Assembly (NCBI GenBank): GCA_021850555.1
Contig: JAJZLX010000026.1
Location: 1-48,814, forward strand
Source of the DNA: Pseudomonadota bacterium
GTDB taxonomy: Bacteria; Pseudomonadota; Gammaproteobacteria; Steroidobacterales; Steroidobacteraceae
Direction: 5' to 3'
DNA: 48,814 nucleotides
Of the stretch, positions 1-9,000 are shown one piece after another. How positions within the stretch are numbered: position 1 is the first letter of the stretch; each line of letters begins with the position of its first letter. The notes beneath the pieces were generated by a model, which was not told the origin of the DNA, made no database searches, and saw nothing but the letters and a program-made list of their open reading frames with translations. The translations under genes were made by a program, and so were the position numbers.

Positions 1-925
1 TGCGGCCGCTGTCGAGCACCTCGTCGGCGACGGCGACGTTGCGCCGCACGGGCAAGCAGTGCATCAGGCGGCAATCGGGGGCGGTGCGGCTGAACCAGTC
101 GTTGCGTACGCACCAGCCGGTGAGATGAGCACGCAGTGCGGCATCGGCCTCGGCGTCGCCGTAACACGACGTCGCACCCCACTCCTTCGCATAGAGGATG
201 TGCGCGCCGGACAGCGCCTCGTCCCGCTCGTCCGTCTCGCGCACCGATCCTCCCGACAGCCCGGCCGCCTGGCGCGCTTTGTCCATGAGCGCCTTCGGCA
301 GCGCAAACCCTTCCGGCCGCAGCACCACGACCTGCATGCCGCGCAGCGCCGCCATGTGCAGTGCAGCAGCCGGCACAGCGAGCGGCAGCGGGCGCGGGTG
401 GTATGCCCAGGATAGAACGAACCGGCCGCCGCGCGGCACACCCAGATCGTCCATCGTCTTCCAGTCGGCGAGCGCCTGGCAGGGGTGGTTGACGGCGGAT
501 TCGAGGTTGATCAGCGGCTTCTCGATGAGCTCCGCCATGGCGTTGAATCTCGATTCGGCAAGGTCCGCCCCAAGATCCTTGCCGTCCGCGAAGGCCCGGA
601 TCCCGAGCGCATCGCAGTAGGAAGCGAGCACCGGAATCCCCTCACGCGCGTGCTCGGCCGCCGCCCCGTCCATGACCGCACCAAGCTTCGTCTCGAGCTG
701 CCACGTTCCCTGACCGGGCGTGATGACGAAGGAGCTGCCCCCGAGCCGCGCCATGCCCGCCTGGAAGGAGGCCAGGGTGCGAAGCGAGGGATTGAGGAAC
801 AGCAGCCCCAGGATCCTGCCGGAGAGCGCGTGCGGCTCCGGAGAGCGCGTCAGCCGCCGCGCCAGCTCCAGCAACGCGATGATCTCTTCGCGCGTGAGAT
901 CCGCCAGGTCGAGGAAGCGATTCAT
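1..925 (-). CDS. argF': N-acetylornithine (or N-succinylornithine) carbamoyltransferase, partial
   Basis: This transfers carbamoyl phosphate to an N-acylated ornithine, giving acyl-citrulline, in the acyl variant of arginine synthesis used by Xanthomonas and Bacteroides. About 308 residues are visible; the C-terminus lies beyond the left edge. Family motifs are clear: a carbamoyl-phosphate loop (FLNPSLRT, near residue 45), MDG, NHPCQ and MHCLPVRRN near the end. The HCLP-RRN block and overall similarity to the Bacteroides succinylornithine enzyme argue against ordinary ornithine carbamoyltransferase. After MDG the sequence is AAAEH, so the residue that is Glu in the Xanthomonas acetyl enzyme and Pro in the Bacteroides succinyl enzyme is Ala, and acyl specificity cannot be read from sequence. 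The ATG overlaps the argD stop by 4 bp (ATGA), implying translational coupling. Confidence 0.9.
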   Translation of the reverse strand, partial: MNRFLDLADLTREEIIALLELARRLTRSPEPHALSGRILGLLFLNPSLRTLASFQAGMARLGGSSFVITPGQGTWQLETKLGAVMDGAAAEHAREGIPVLASYCDALGIRAFADGKDLGADLAESRFNAMAELIEKPLINLESAVNHPCQALADWKTMDDLGVPRGGRFVLSWAYHPRPLPLAVPAAALHMAALRGMQVVVLRPEGFALPKALMDKARQAAGLSGGSVRETDERDEALSGAHILYAKEWGATSCYGDAEADAALRAHLTGWCVRNDWFSRTAPDCRLMHCLPVRRNVAVADEVLDSGR

Positions 926-2085
926 AGGCCCGACAGCGCGTCCCGCAGCAGGTCGACATGCTCCTCCTTCAGGATGAAGGGCGGCAAAAGGCGCACGACG
1001 TTCGGATCGGTCGCACTGCCCGCGAGGATGCCGCGCTGCAGCAGCTGCGCCTGGACCTGCTTGGCCGGCCTGCTGGTGCGCAGCCCCAGCAGGAACCCCT
1101 CGCCCTGGGTGGCCGTAACCGGGCCGACCACGCAAGTCTGGCGGATGTAGGCCGAGACCCTGCGGACGTTCTCGAGCAGTCCCTCCGACTCGATGGCGTC
1201 GATGGCGGCGAGCACTGTGGCACAGGCCATCGGACCTCCGCCGTAGGTCGTGCCAAGCAGCCCCACCTTCAGAGTGGCGGACACTTTGGCCGAGGTGAGC
1301 AGCGCCGCCACGGGGAAGCCGTTGCCAAGCGCTTTCGCGGTCGTGATCATGTCGGGCACCACGCCGTACAGGGTGGCGGCGAAGGGCGCGCCGATCCGGC
1401 CGAAGCCGCATTGAACCTCGTCGAAAATCAGCAGCGCGCCGACCTGGTCGCAACGCCGCCGCAACGCCGCCAGGTACTCGGCGCCGAGGTCCACCGCCCC
1501 CGCGAGGCCCTGTACGGGCTCGACGATCACCGCGGCCGTGCGCTCGGTCACCAGAGCATCGACGGCCGCCAGGTCCCCCCGCGGCAAGAAACTGACATCG
1601 AAGGGCTTGCGCGGAAAGCCGTACCATGCCTCGGAGCCCCAGGTGACGGCCGAGGCCGCCGCGGTGCGTCCATGGAATGCGCCCTCGACGGCGGCAACGT
1701 GAGGCCGTGAGGTCATGCGCAACGCCAGGCGCAGCGCGTTCTCGTTGGCCTCGGCGCCGGTGCTGACCAGGAATACGCTGGCGAAATCCAGCCCGGAGAA
1801 ATCGAGCAGGCGCCGCGCGGCGCGTGCCCGGATCGGCATCGGCAGGGCATTGGTCTGGAACTGGCACGCGCGCGCTTGCGCGATGAGCGCCTCCGTCCAG
1901 CCGCGGTGGCCATAGCCGAGAGCCGCCACGGCGTGGCCACCGTACAGATCGAGTACTCGCTCGCCTCGGGCGTCCGTCAGCCAGACGCCTTCGGCGGATG
2001 CGACCTCGAAGGGATATTGGGCATAGACCGGCGCGAGGCCGTCGGATGGTGGCTCGGGCGTCGCGGGGAGCGCTGTGGCGTTCAT
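922..2085 (-). CDS. argD: Acetylornithine/succinylornithine aminotransferase
   Basis: A PLP-dependent class III aminotransferase of 387 residues that makes N-acylornithine from the semialdehyde produced by ArgC. The phosphate-binding STGAEANENA segment lies near residue 108, the cofactor-binding Asp in FDEVQCGFGR near 222, and the Schiff-base lysine in TTAKALGNGFP is K251. The ATG beginning MNATALP is chosen because homology starts soon after (PVYAQYPFEV); the open frame runs further upstream, but that stretch reads as argC sequence in another frame. There are 23 bp between the argC stop and this start. The stop overlaps the argF' start. Confidence 0.95.
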   Translation of the reverse strand: MNATALPATPEPPSDGLAPVYAQYPFEVASAEGVWLTDARGERVLDLYGGHAVAALGYGHRGWTEALIAQARACQFQTNALPMPIRARAARRLLDFSGLDFASVFLVSTGAEANENALRLALRMTSRPHVAAVEGAFHGRTAAASAVTWGSEAWYGFPRKPFDVSFLPRGDLAAVDALVTERTAAVIVEPVQGLAGAVDLGAEYLAALRRRCDQVGALLIFDEVQCGFGRIGAPFAATLYGVVPDMITTAKALGNGFPVAALLTSAKVSATLKVGLLGTTYGGGPMACATVLAAIDAIESEGLLENVRRVSAYIRQTCVVGPVTATQGEGFLLGLRTSRPAKQVQAQLLQRGILAGSATDPNVVRLLPPFILKEEHVDLLRDALSGL

Positions 2086-2108
2086 GATGTCTCGCTGACA
2101 GAGGCTGT

Positions 2109-3218
2109 TCAGGTCCAACCCGGGGCGGGCGCCGTGAGCCCCTCGGCTTCGGGCAGCCCCAGCATCCGGTTCATCCACTGCACGGCACCGCCGGCCGCGC
2201 CCTTGTTCAGGTTGTCGATGGCGCACATCACCGCCACCGTGCGGCCGTTGGATGCGGCGGACAGGTGCGCGTAGTTGGTGGTGGCGACGTCTTTCACCCG
2301 TGGCGGGGTGCCGGTGACCCGCACGAACGGCGAGCGGGCGTAGAAATCGCGCAGCGCTGCGAGCACACCCGCGGTGTCCAACGGCCTCGTCAGCTGCGCC
2401 TGCACGGTCACGTGAATGCCACGCGCAAAAGGCCCCGAGTGGGGAACGAAGGCGAACTCCGCCTCCACACCGCTCGCCGCCCGCGCACAGGCGGTGATCT
2501 CGGGCGCGTGGCGGTGCGACAACACGTTGTAGGCGTACAGGTCGCTGTGGCGCAGCGGGTGATGGGTGCCGGGGACCGGCTTGCGTCCCGAGCCGGTGCT
2601 GCCGGTGATACCGGAGACGAAGAGCGCGGGCACGGCGAGCTCCAGCGAGAGCAGCGGCACGCTCGCCAGCAGCGTCGCCGTCGAAAAGCAGCCCGGATGG
2701 GCGACGTGCGCGGTCTCGAGCTTCGCCAGGTGCTCCGGCACCGCGCAGGTGAATTCCTTCAGGCGTGCCGGCGCACCATGCGGATGCTTGTAGACTCTCT
2801 CGTAGTCCGCCGCGGATCGGAAGCGGAAATCCGCGGAGATATCGACGACGCGCGGCCGCGTGCCGGCGCTCGCTGCGCCCGTCAGAAGCGAATCGATCAG
2901 TTGTGCGGAGACGCCATGCGGGGCGGCGCAGAACACCGCGCTCTGCGGAGCTTGGACGAGAATCTCCTGCACTTGCTCCTGCGACTTGAAGCACGTGTCG
3001 CCGTAGACGGCCGCGAGGTGGGGGAAAGCGTCGGCGAGCGGCTCGCCCGGCTGGCTGTCCGACATCACGGCGGCCAGCGCGAGGCGCGGATGGGCCGCGA
3101 TCAGGCGCAGGAGTTCCCCGGCCACGTAGCCGGTGCCGCCGAGCACGACCGCCGCGATGGCGTTGCGAGGCTCCGTCCGGCCGCCGCCGTCCGGCAACGC
3201 TTCACGCAATTCCGTCAT
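2109..3218 (-). CDS. argC: N-acetyl-gamma-glutamyl-phosphate reductase
   Basis: An NADPH-dependent reductase of acylglutamyl phosphate to the semialdehyde, 369 residues. The N-terminal Rossmann motif GGTGYVAGELLRL is at residues 28-40, the catalytic cysteine is in HPGCFSTATLL (C177), and the conserved histidine is in VPHSGPFARGI (about H260). A 20-residue N-terminal extension precedes the Rossmann fold. The ATG overlaps the stop of the upstream P-loop gene by 4 bp, which fixes the start. It sits between the P-loop gene and argD in the arginine operon. Confidence 0.95.
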   Translation of the reverse strand: MTELREALPDGGGRTEPRNAIAAVVLGGTGYVAGELLRLIAAHPRLALAAVMSDSQPGEPLADAFPHLAAVYGDTCFKSQEQVQEILVQAPQSAVFCAAPHGVSAQLIDSLLTGAASAGTRPRVVDISADFRFRSAADYERVYKHPHGAPARLKEFTCAVPEHLAKLETAHVAHPGCFSTATLLASVPLLSLELAVPALFVSGITGSTGSGRKPVPGTHHPLRHSDLYAYNVLSHRHAPEITACARAASGVEAEFAFVPHSGPFARGIHVTVQAQLTRPLDTAGVLAALRDFYARSPFVRVTGTPPRVKDVATTNYAHLSAASNGRTVAVMCAIDNLNKGAAGGAVQWMNRMLGLPEAEGLTAPAPGWT

Positions 3219-4291
3219 GGAGCCGCTCCCCGCGGCAGGCCCACGGCCTCCATCACCCGGTCGCCGAGCGCCGCGCCGTTGCCGATGGCGTTGAACGCGG
3301 CGACACCCAGTTGGCTGGTGATCAGGTCGATCCCCACCTGGTTGTCGGTGGCAGGCCCGGTGACGACGCAGGGCTCGATGCCGAAGCGCTCGCGCAGCAG
3401 CTTCACGCCACCCCAGGCCGCAACCGGATCGTTGGCCGAGAGCACCACGCCGGTGAGCGCAGCGCGTATGTCCGGGCACTCCAGGATGGCGTCCACGCCG
3501 TAGGTGCCGAGAATGCCGTCGCCGAGCTCGAACACGATCGCGTCCGGCTTGCCGGCCGAGAGCTCGGTCAGCATGGCGCGCGTGAGCGCCGGACCATTGT
3601 GCCTCGTGGTGGTGACCACGCCGAAATCGGTGAAGATCGCCGAGCGGCGCGCGCCGGCATCCTCCATGGCGAGGATGTCGCGCCGAAGGGAGACTCCCGT
3701 CGCCTTGAACGCGTCGATGGTGAGCCCACGGTGACGCATGCGGCTGATCATGGCGCAGGCGGCCGCAGTCTTGCCCGCCTCCATGCACGTGCCGGCGAGC
3801 GCCACCACCGGCACTTGCCTCGCATCGAGCGTGCCGGGCTGGTCGAGCTTGCGCAGGCCCACCCGGGCCGGCACCCCTATACGCTCGCCGAGGTACGGAA
3901 AATGCAGCGCCACGCCGAGCACGCGACAGTCGAACGGCTGGCCCTTCTCGGGATTGACCGAGTCGCACGCTCCGAGCACTCCGCCGATGTTGAGCATCTG
4001 GATCACATCGCCGGGCTTGACCGAGGCGGGGATGTGGCCGGAGTAGCCGAACAGCGCCTTGCGGTGACCGAGAGCTCCGACCACGATGTCGCCCTTGCCG
4101 ACCTTGGCCATGCGGCCGCTGGTGAGCTCCAGGGTGTTGTAGGTGGACTTGTTGGTCAGCACCTCGACCACGATCACCACGCCCTCCTCGGCGGGGATGT
4201 CGGGGGAGATGCGCACCTCGCGCGACAGGCGGCAAGCCTGGGCCACGGAGGCGATCTTGTCGACGACGACGCTTCTCATGCCGCTGTTCAT
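3215..4291 (-). CDS. P-loop NTPase-fold protein of unknown function in arg operon
   Basis: Length is 358 residues; I do not recognise a characterised family. Residues 1-150 look beta-rich. Residues 162-350 look like a P-loop domain: AGTCMEAGKTAA (166-177) closely resembles the dethiobiotin synthetase/MobB-type loop, followed by AFKATGVS, FTDFGVVTT and ELGDGILG, strand-loop segments with acidic or Thr residues where such enzymes bind substrate or metal. The ATG overlaps the argG stop and the TGA overlaps the argC ATG, so it is embedded and coupled between two arginine genes. Comparable acyl-arginine operons in Bacteroidetes carry a GNAT acyltransferase near argG. DUF1611/DgcN proteins, which also have a P-loop fold, include a D-glutamate N-acetyltransferase. 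A role in N-acylglutamate formation is therefore possible, but this is inference only. The coding region itself is certain. Confidence 0.85.
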   Translation of the reverse strand: MNSGMRSVVVDKIASVAQACRLSREVRISPDIPAEEGVVIVVEVLTNKSTYNTLELTSGRMAKVGKGDIVVGALGHRKALFGYSGHIPASVKPGDVIQMLNIGGVLGACDSVNPEKGQPFDCRVLGVALHFPYLGERIGVPARVGLRKLDQPGTLDARQVPVVALAGTCMEAGKTAAACAMISRMRHRGLTIDAFKATGVSLRRDILAMEDAGARRSAIFTDFGVVTTTRHNGPALTRAMLTELSAGKPDAIVFELGDGILGTYGVDAILECPDIRAALTGVVLSANDPVAAWGGVKLLRERFGIEPCVVTGPATDNQVGIDLITSQLGVAAFNAIGNGAALGDRVMEAVGLPRGAAP

Positions 4292-5514
4292 TTCGAGCTC
4301 TCGCCGGCCCGCCGGTGGAACACGCCCGTCAGGGCGACGATCTTGGAGAACCCGAGGGCATCCTGCGGCGTCCACTCCCCGGCCGCCTCGCCGTACACGC
4401 CCCTGGAGGCGGCCATGAGCGAGTGGGGCGAGTCCACACCCTCGACGAACAGGTTCCCCGGACGGAACGACACCCGCACCTCGCCCGTGACGCGCTCCTG
4501 GGAGGACATCAGGAGAGATTCGATGTCGCGGCAGACCGGATCGAGCAGCTGGCCCTCGTGCACCAGGTCACCGTAGGGCTGGGCGACCAGCTCCTTGATG
4601 CGCTGCTGGCGTCCGGTGAGCACGAGCTTTTCCAGCTCGCGGTGGGCGGTGAGCAGCACGTCCGCGGCCGGCGCCTCGAACGCCACCCGGCCCTTGGTGC
4701 CGATGATGGTGTCGCCCAGGTGAATGCCGCGCCCGATGCCGAAGGGCGCCGCCAGCGCCTCCAACGCCTCGATCAACGCCACCGGGGAGAGCGGCCGGCC
4801 ATCGAGGCCGCTCGGCCGGCCGCGCTCGAACTGGATGACGTGCGTTTCGGGGGGGCGCGGCTTCGCAAACGCATCCTTCGTCAACACCCATGCATGCTCC
4901 GGTATGGCGCCGGAGGAGGTGAGCGTCTCCTTGCCGCCGATGGTCACGCCCCACAGTCCGCGGTTGACCGAGTAGGCCGCTCCATACGGAGGCACGGGCA
5001 GGCCGCGCTCCTCGAGGTACGCGAGCTCCTCCTGGCGCTTGAACGCGTGATCGCGCACCGGGGCCAGCACCTCCAGCTCGGGGGCTAGCGTGCGCATCGC
5101 AACCTCGAAGCGCACCTGGTCGTTGCCTGCGGCTGTGCAGCCGTGGGCGATCATGCTGGTGCCGAGCTTGCGCGCCATGTGCGCGATGGTCTGCGCCTGC
5201 ATGACGCGCTCGGCCCCGACGCACAGCGGATAGAGCTGGCCGCGCCGGACGTTGCCCATGATCAGGAAACGCAGCACTTGCTCGAAGTAATCGGCGCGCG
5301 CATCGACTTGGTGATGCTCGAGCGCGCCGAGCGCCCGGGCGCGCTCGCCGAGCGTGCGCGCGGCCGCCTCATCGATGCCCCCGGTGTCGACGGTGACGGT
5401 GATGATCGGGCGGCCATAGGTGTCCTTCAGCCAAGGCACCAGGAAAGAGGTGTCGAGGCCGCCGGAATAAGCGAGAACGATGGGCTGCCCGCCCTGGGAT
5501 GCGGATGTCGGCAT
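4288..5514 (-). CDS. argG: Argininosuccinate synthase
   Basis: This ATP-dependent ligase joins citrulline and aspartate; 408 residues, typical length. The ATP pyrophosphatase loop LAYSGGLDTS is at residues 14-23. Further conserved blocks are HGCTAAGNDQVRFE, YSVNRGLWG, HLGDTIIGTKGRVAFEAP and the C-terminal FVEGVDSPHSLM. In acyl-ornithine pathways the product still has to be deacylated; no argE-like deacetylase and no argH is visible in this window. It starts 8 bp downstream of the argR stop and its own stop overlaps the P-loop gene, so it is the first biosynthetic gene of the operon. Confidence 0.95.
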   Translation of the reverse strand: MPTSASQGGQPIVLAYSGGLDTSFLVPWLKDTYGRPIITVTVDTGGIDEAAARTLGERARALGALEHHQVDARADYFEQVLRFLIMGNVRRGQLYPLCVGAERVMQAQTIAHMARKLGTSMIAHGCTAAGNDQVRFEVAMRTLAPELEVLAPVRDHAFKRQEELAYLEERGLPVPPYGAAYSVNRGLWGVTIGGKETLTSSGAIPEHAWVLTKDAFAKPRPPETHVIQFERGRPSGLDGRPLSPVALIEALEALAAPFGIGRGIHLGDTIIGTKGRVAFEAPAADVLLTAHRELEKLVLTGRQQRIKELVAQPYGDLVHEGQLLDPVCRDIESLLMSSQERVTGEVRVSFRPGNLFVEGVDSPHSLMAASRGVYGEAAGEWTPQDALGFSKIVALTGVFHRRAGESSK

Positions 5515-5522
5515 GTAAAGCC

Positions 5523-5969
5523 TTAGATTCGGAAAACGGTCTGCAGCCGCGTGACGAGCTCGTCTTGCGCGCGGCCGGTGGCGGTAGCGATGAAAATGGT
5601 GTCGTCGCCGGAGATGGTGCCCGCGACTTCCGGCCACTCGGCCCGGTCGATGGCGACCGCGACGCTCTGGGCGGCGCCGATGGTGGTCTTCAGCACGGTG
5701 AGCGAAGGCCCGGCGCGCTTCAGCCCACGCACGAATTGCGCCAGCATGGCGAAGTCGCCCTGGGTGCGCGAGACCTCGTCGGGCGGCAGCACGTACCGGC
5801 CACTCGCCTTGAGCACCCCCAGGTCACGCAGGTCGCGGCTGATGGACGACTGGGTCACGTCATGGCCTTGCGCACGCAGCAGGCGAACGAGGTCCTCCTG
5901 GCGATGGACCACTCCCTCGCGCAAAAGGCGCATGACGGCCTGGCGGCGTTCGAGCTGATCGGCGTCCAC
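5523..5969 (-). CDS. argR: Arginine repressor ArgR
   Basis: A hexameric arginine-responsive DNA-binding protein, 148 residues. The N-terminal winged helix contains QSSISRDL (residues 40-47), the usual recognition segment. The C-terminal arginine-binding domain ends with GTISGDDTIFIA (117-128), where the paired Asp residues contact arginine. It is the first gene of the arginine operon and lies just downstream of a promoter overlaid by two ARG boxes, so it should regulate itself and the downstream genes. Confidence 0.95.
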   Translation of the reverse strand: MDADQLERRQAVMRLLREGVVHRQEDLVRLLRAQGHDVTQSSISRDLRDLGVLKASGRYVLPPDEVSRTQGDFAMLAQFVRGLKRAGPSLTVLKTTIGAAQSVAVAIDRAEWPEVAGTISGDDTIFIATATGRAQDELVTRLQTVFRI

Positions 5970-5990
5970 GGAATCAGGTGAGGTCGGATA

Positions 5991-6029
5991 TGTGCATAAA
6001 CTTGCGCGTATTGTGCATATTAATTCGCG
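5991..6029 (-). promoter_or_regulatory. Tandem ARG boxes (ArgR operator)
   Basis: Two 18-bp sites at 5991-6008 and 6012-6029 are separated by 3 bp, giving the 21-bp centre spacing typical of ArgR operators. Both begin TGTGCATA. The core of the second (6014-6027) reads TGCATATTAATTCG and matches the E. coli consensus TGAATWWWWATTCA at 12 of 14 positions. The first is well conserved only in its left half. Both overlap the argR promoter. Confidence 0.8.
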
Positions 6030-6037
6030 CGAGTCAA
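6010..6037 (-). promoter_or_regulatory. Sigma70-type promoter of the argR operon
   Basis: On the minus strand TTGACT (6032-6037) is followed after 16 bp by CACAAT (6010-6015); they match 5/6 and 4/6 of the -35 and -10 consensus. The predicted start of transcription is near 6003, about 34 nt before the argR ATG. One ARG box fills the spacer and the other covers the start site, a layout expected to block polymerase. Confidence 0.65.
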
Positions 6038-6053
6038 GAGCGCATTCCGCTGT

Positions 6054-9000
6054 CTATCTCACCACGCTGAACACCAGATCCGCCCCGCCGATCTGACCGC
6101 TCTTGCTCTGGCCCGCTCCTTTGCCCTGGCCCGCGAGGATGCGGATCATCAGGTGCCGGGTGAGGCTGTAGCGCAGCCGGATCTCGTTCAGCTGCTGCGT
6201 GAGCCCCACACCGTAGCTGACGTAAAGACGCGGCGAGAGGTACTTGCCGAGCACGAGGGAGGTCACGTTGTTGAGGTCGGTTTCAAGGCTCATGGCCGGC
6301 AGGCCGATCTTCTCACCCAGCTGCTGGGCGAGCAGCGCCCCGCCCTGGGCCAACAGCTCGCCGGCCGCGGTGGTCTGCTGAGTCTGCGCGGTGGCCCCCG
6401 TCTGCAGTGCCTGCAGCGAGCCGCCTCCGCCGGAGAAAAGCAGCGACATGATCTGCGACTGCGACAGCGAGGGGTTCGAGAAGAACGACACCTGAGGCTG
6501 TTTCAGGGTGCCGCTGACATCTATGCCGGCCGTGACCTGGGGATAGCTCTTCACGGCGCGGATTTCGATTCCCGGATCATCGAGCAGACCGCCCCTGAAG
6601 AGAAGCCGTCCATACTCGATATCGAGCTTGCGCGCGTAGGCGGCGTACTGGCCCTGCACGATCAGCAGCTCGCCCGTGGCCCGAGTGCCGGTGCCGTAGC
6701 CGCTGCGCACCGTGAATGCGCCCGTCAGCTTGCCGGTGAGGCCCATCGTGTCGATGTTCACGTTGTTGCCCAGCCCCAAGGTGACCGTGCTCATGACCTG
6801 ATAGCGGCGCGCCGCAACGGCCGACTCCTGGCCGACGATCACCTGGTCCGAGGAAGTGCGCATCGCACCCGTGAAATTCCTCGGATGGATGGATGCATAC
6901 GGCACGAAGACCGTCCCCGACACCTCGATCCGGTGAGCGGCCACGTCGAAGTTGAGATCCGGCGACGCGTCGACCTGCGCCTCCGGCGTGTCGACCACCA
7001 GCAGGTCGTTGCCTGTCAGGTGCAGGCGACCATAGGGCAGCAGGCCGCGCCAGCTCATGCGGCCGGTGGCACGTACGGTCCCCCGGCCGACGCGGGCCGA
7101 GCCGTCGAATGCCACGCCACCGTTGCTCAGATGCGCCTTGAGCGCCGCGCCCTGCAGCCGCAGGTTGGTCCGGTACCAGTTGGCGGTGCCGTTTGACACG
7201 GTGAGCAGGCCGTTCAACCGCGGGTCGGCCAGGGTACCGCCGATCTCGGCGTCCGCGACCAGGTTGCCCGAGACCCCATCGACGCCGGGCAGGTAGATCG
7301 AGACCAGATCGAGTCTGGAAGTCTGCGCGTGCATCGCGCCACGGATCGGCATGTTCCGCCAGCCCATGCCGACCCTGCGTGCATCGAGTGTGGCGTTGAA
7401 TGTGCCGATGGCCCCGGCGGTGAGCGACGCCTGGGCGTGAACCGAGCCCGGCAGAGCCACGATCGACAGCAGTCCCGAGCCCAAGGGGGTGCGATCGATT
7501 CGCCCGCTCACCAGACGGCGCGACAGAACGGCCTGGGTCAGGCTCGCACGCAGCGTGCCGCGCGTCGGTGCGCCGCCGCCACCCTCGAGCCGGGCCTGCG
7601 CGCCGATCGTCCCCTGGTATTCGACCGCCGGAGTCAGGCCGGCCGTCAGCGTCGCGAGCGGCAGGTGGCTGGCCGTCAGGTACGCCGACCACGCCGCCGG
7701 AGTCCAATTCCCGCCGACGCACAGTCCGGCGGGCGCACCGCTCAGACACAAATTCTCGAGCACGCTGTGCGCGCGCGACAGGGTGAATACGACCGCCTTG
7801 CGCAGGCGCAGGTTCAGCGCCTGCACGCCCGTCACATGCAATGCCGTGAGTTGCCCGGCGAACACTCCGGCTTGAAGGCTGCCGCGGGCCGCCGCCTGAA
7901 GGGTGAGACCGGGCGCGCCGGCCGCAAGATGCGCCTCGAGATCCGATGCGGGACCCTCCGCGGTCAAGTCCAGGTTGCGCAACAGCCGGCCGTGGAATCG
8001 CAGCCGTCGCAGATGAAGGGCCAGGTCGGAGCGGCGGCGCGAAGTCGGATCGAAATCCACCCGGGCAACGAGGGAGTCGATCTCGAGGCCACCGACCTTC
8101 ACGCCCGAGCCCTGCGCCCGCGCCCGGATATCCAGAGCATCGAGCGGACCCTCGACCGTGCCGGCCGCCTGCACCCCGCCCCGATCTCCTGCAGCCAGCA
8201 TCCGCAGATTGCCCGCAGCGGCGAATCGCACGCGAGTCTGCCGGCGGGTGATGTGTCCGTTGAGCGCGACCCGCACTCCGCCCAGGCTGACTCGCACCCG
8301 ATCGAACGTCCAAGCCCGGTCCGAATGGCTCAATCCGCCCGCACCGCTCGCCGGCAGCCCGTGTACCTGGCCGTGCAGCCCCTCGAGGCGCACCGAGAAC
8401 GGACTGTCGGCGTGAAGCCCTTCTCCCGAGGCGCGCAGCGTAAAGCCGAGGTGTCCTCTGAGGAACGGGCGCACCTCACCTGGGTCGAGCCTCTCGACGA
8501 GTGCGTGCAGGGTCCAGCGTTTGGGAGGCAGCCAGCTCAACTCGCCCCGCCCCAGCACCTGCCCGCCGAGCAATCCCAGCTGCGCGCGATGCACGTTGAG
8601 CCCCTGGCTGCCGAGCGTCGCCACGATGCCGGTGGACGTTACCGTAAGCCGGTGGACGCGAGCGATGCCGCTTGCGGTCACGTTCACCGGCCACCCCCCC
8701 GAAAGGGTGAATGTGCCAGTGCGGCTGTGAAAGGCGGCCTGGCCGGCGAGCGGCCAGCGCAGATGGCTCCAACTGCCGCGCAGAGCGAGCCGTGGTCTGC
8801 CGGGACCGAGGACGAAGCGCCCGCTCGCATCGAGGCGCGTACCCGAGGCGAAGTGCGTGATGGTGAGCCGGCGTGCGATGAGCACTCGCCTGGAATGCGT
8901 GTCCTCGAGCCGGCCGTCGAGCCCGACATGGAAGATCCCCACGTGCAGACCCGTTGGATCGGCGGTGCCACCGGCCTCGAATCCCCTCGCGTCACCGCTC

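Noticed and set aside
1..925. Ordinary ornithine carbamoyltransferase (argF/argI)
   Set aside because: The MDG, HPCQ and MHCLPVRRN context and overall pattern match acylornithine transcarbamylases, not the ornithine enzyme.
922..2994. Extended argD frame to 2994 and similar extended frames for argC, rhaT, GH78 and the GDSL gene
   Set aside because: The extra N-terminal stretches run over neighbouring conserved genes in another frame and lack homology. Internal starts with overlaps or ribosome sites fit better.
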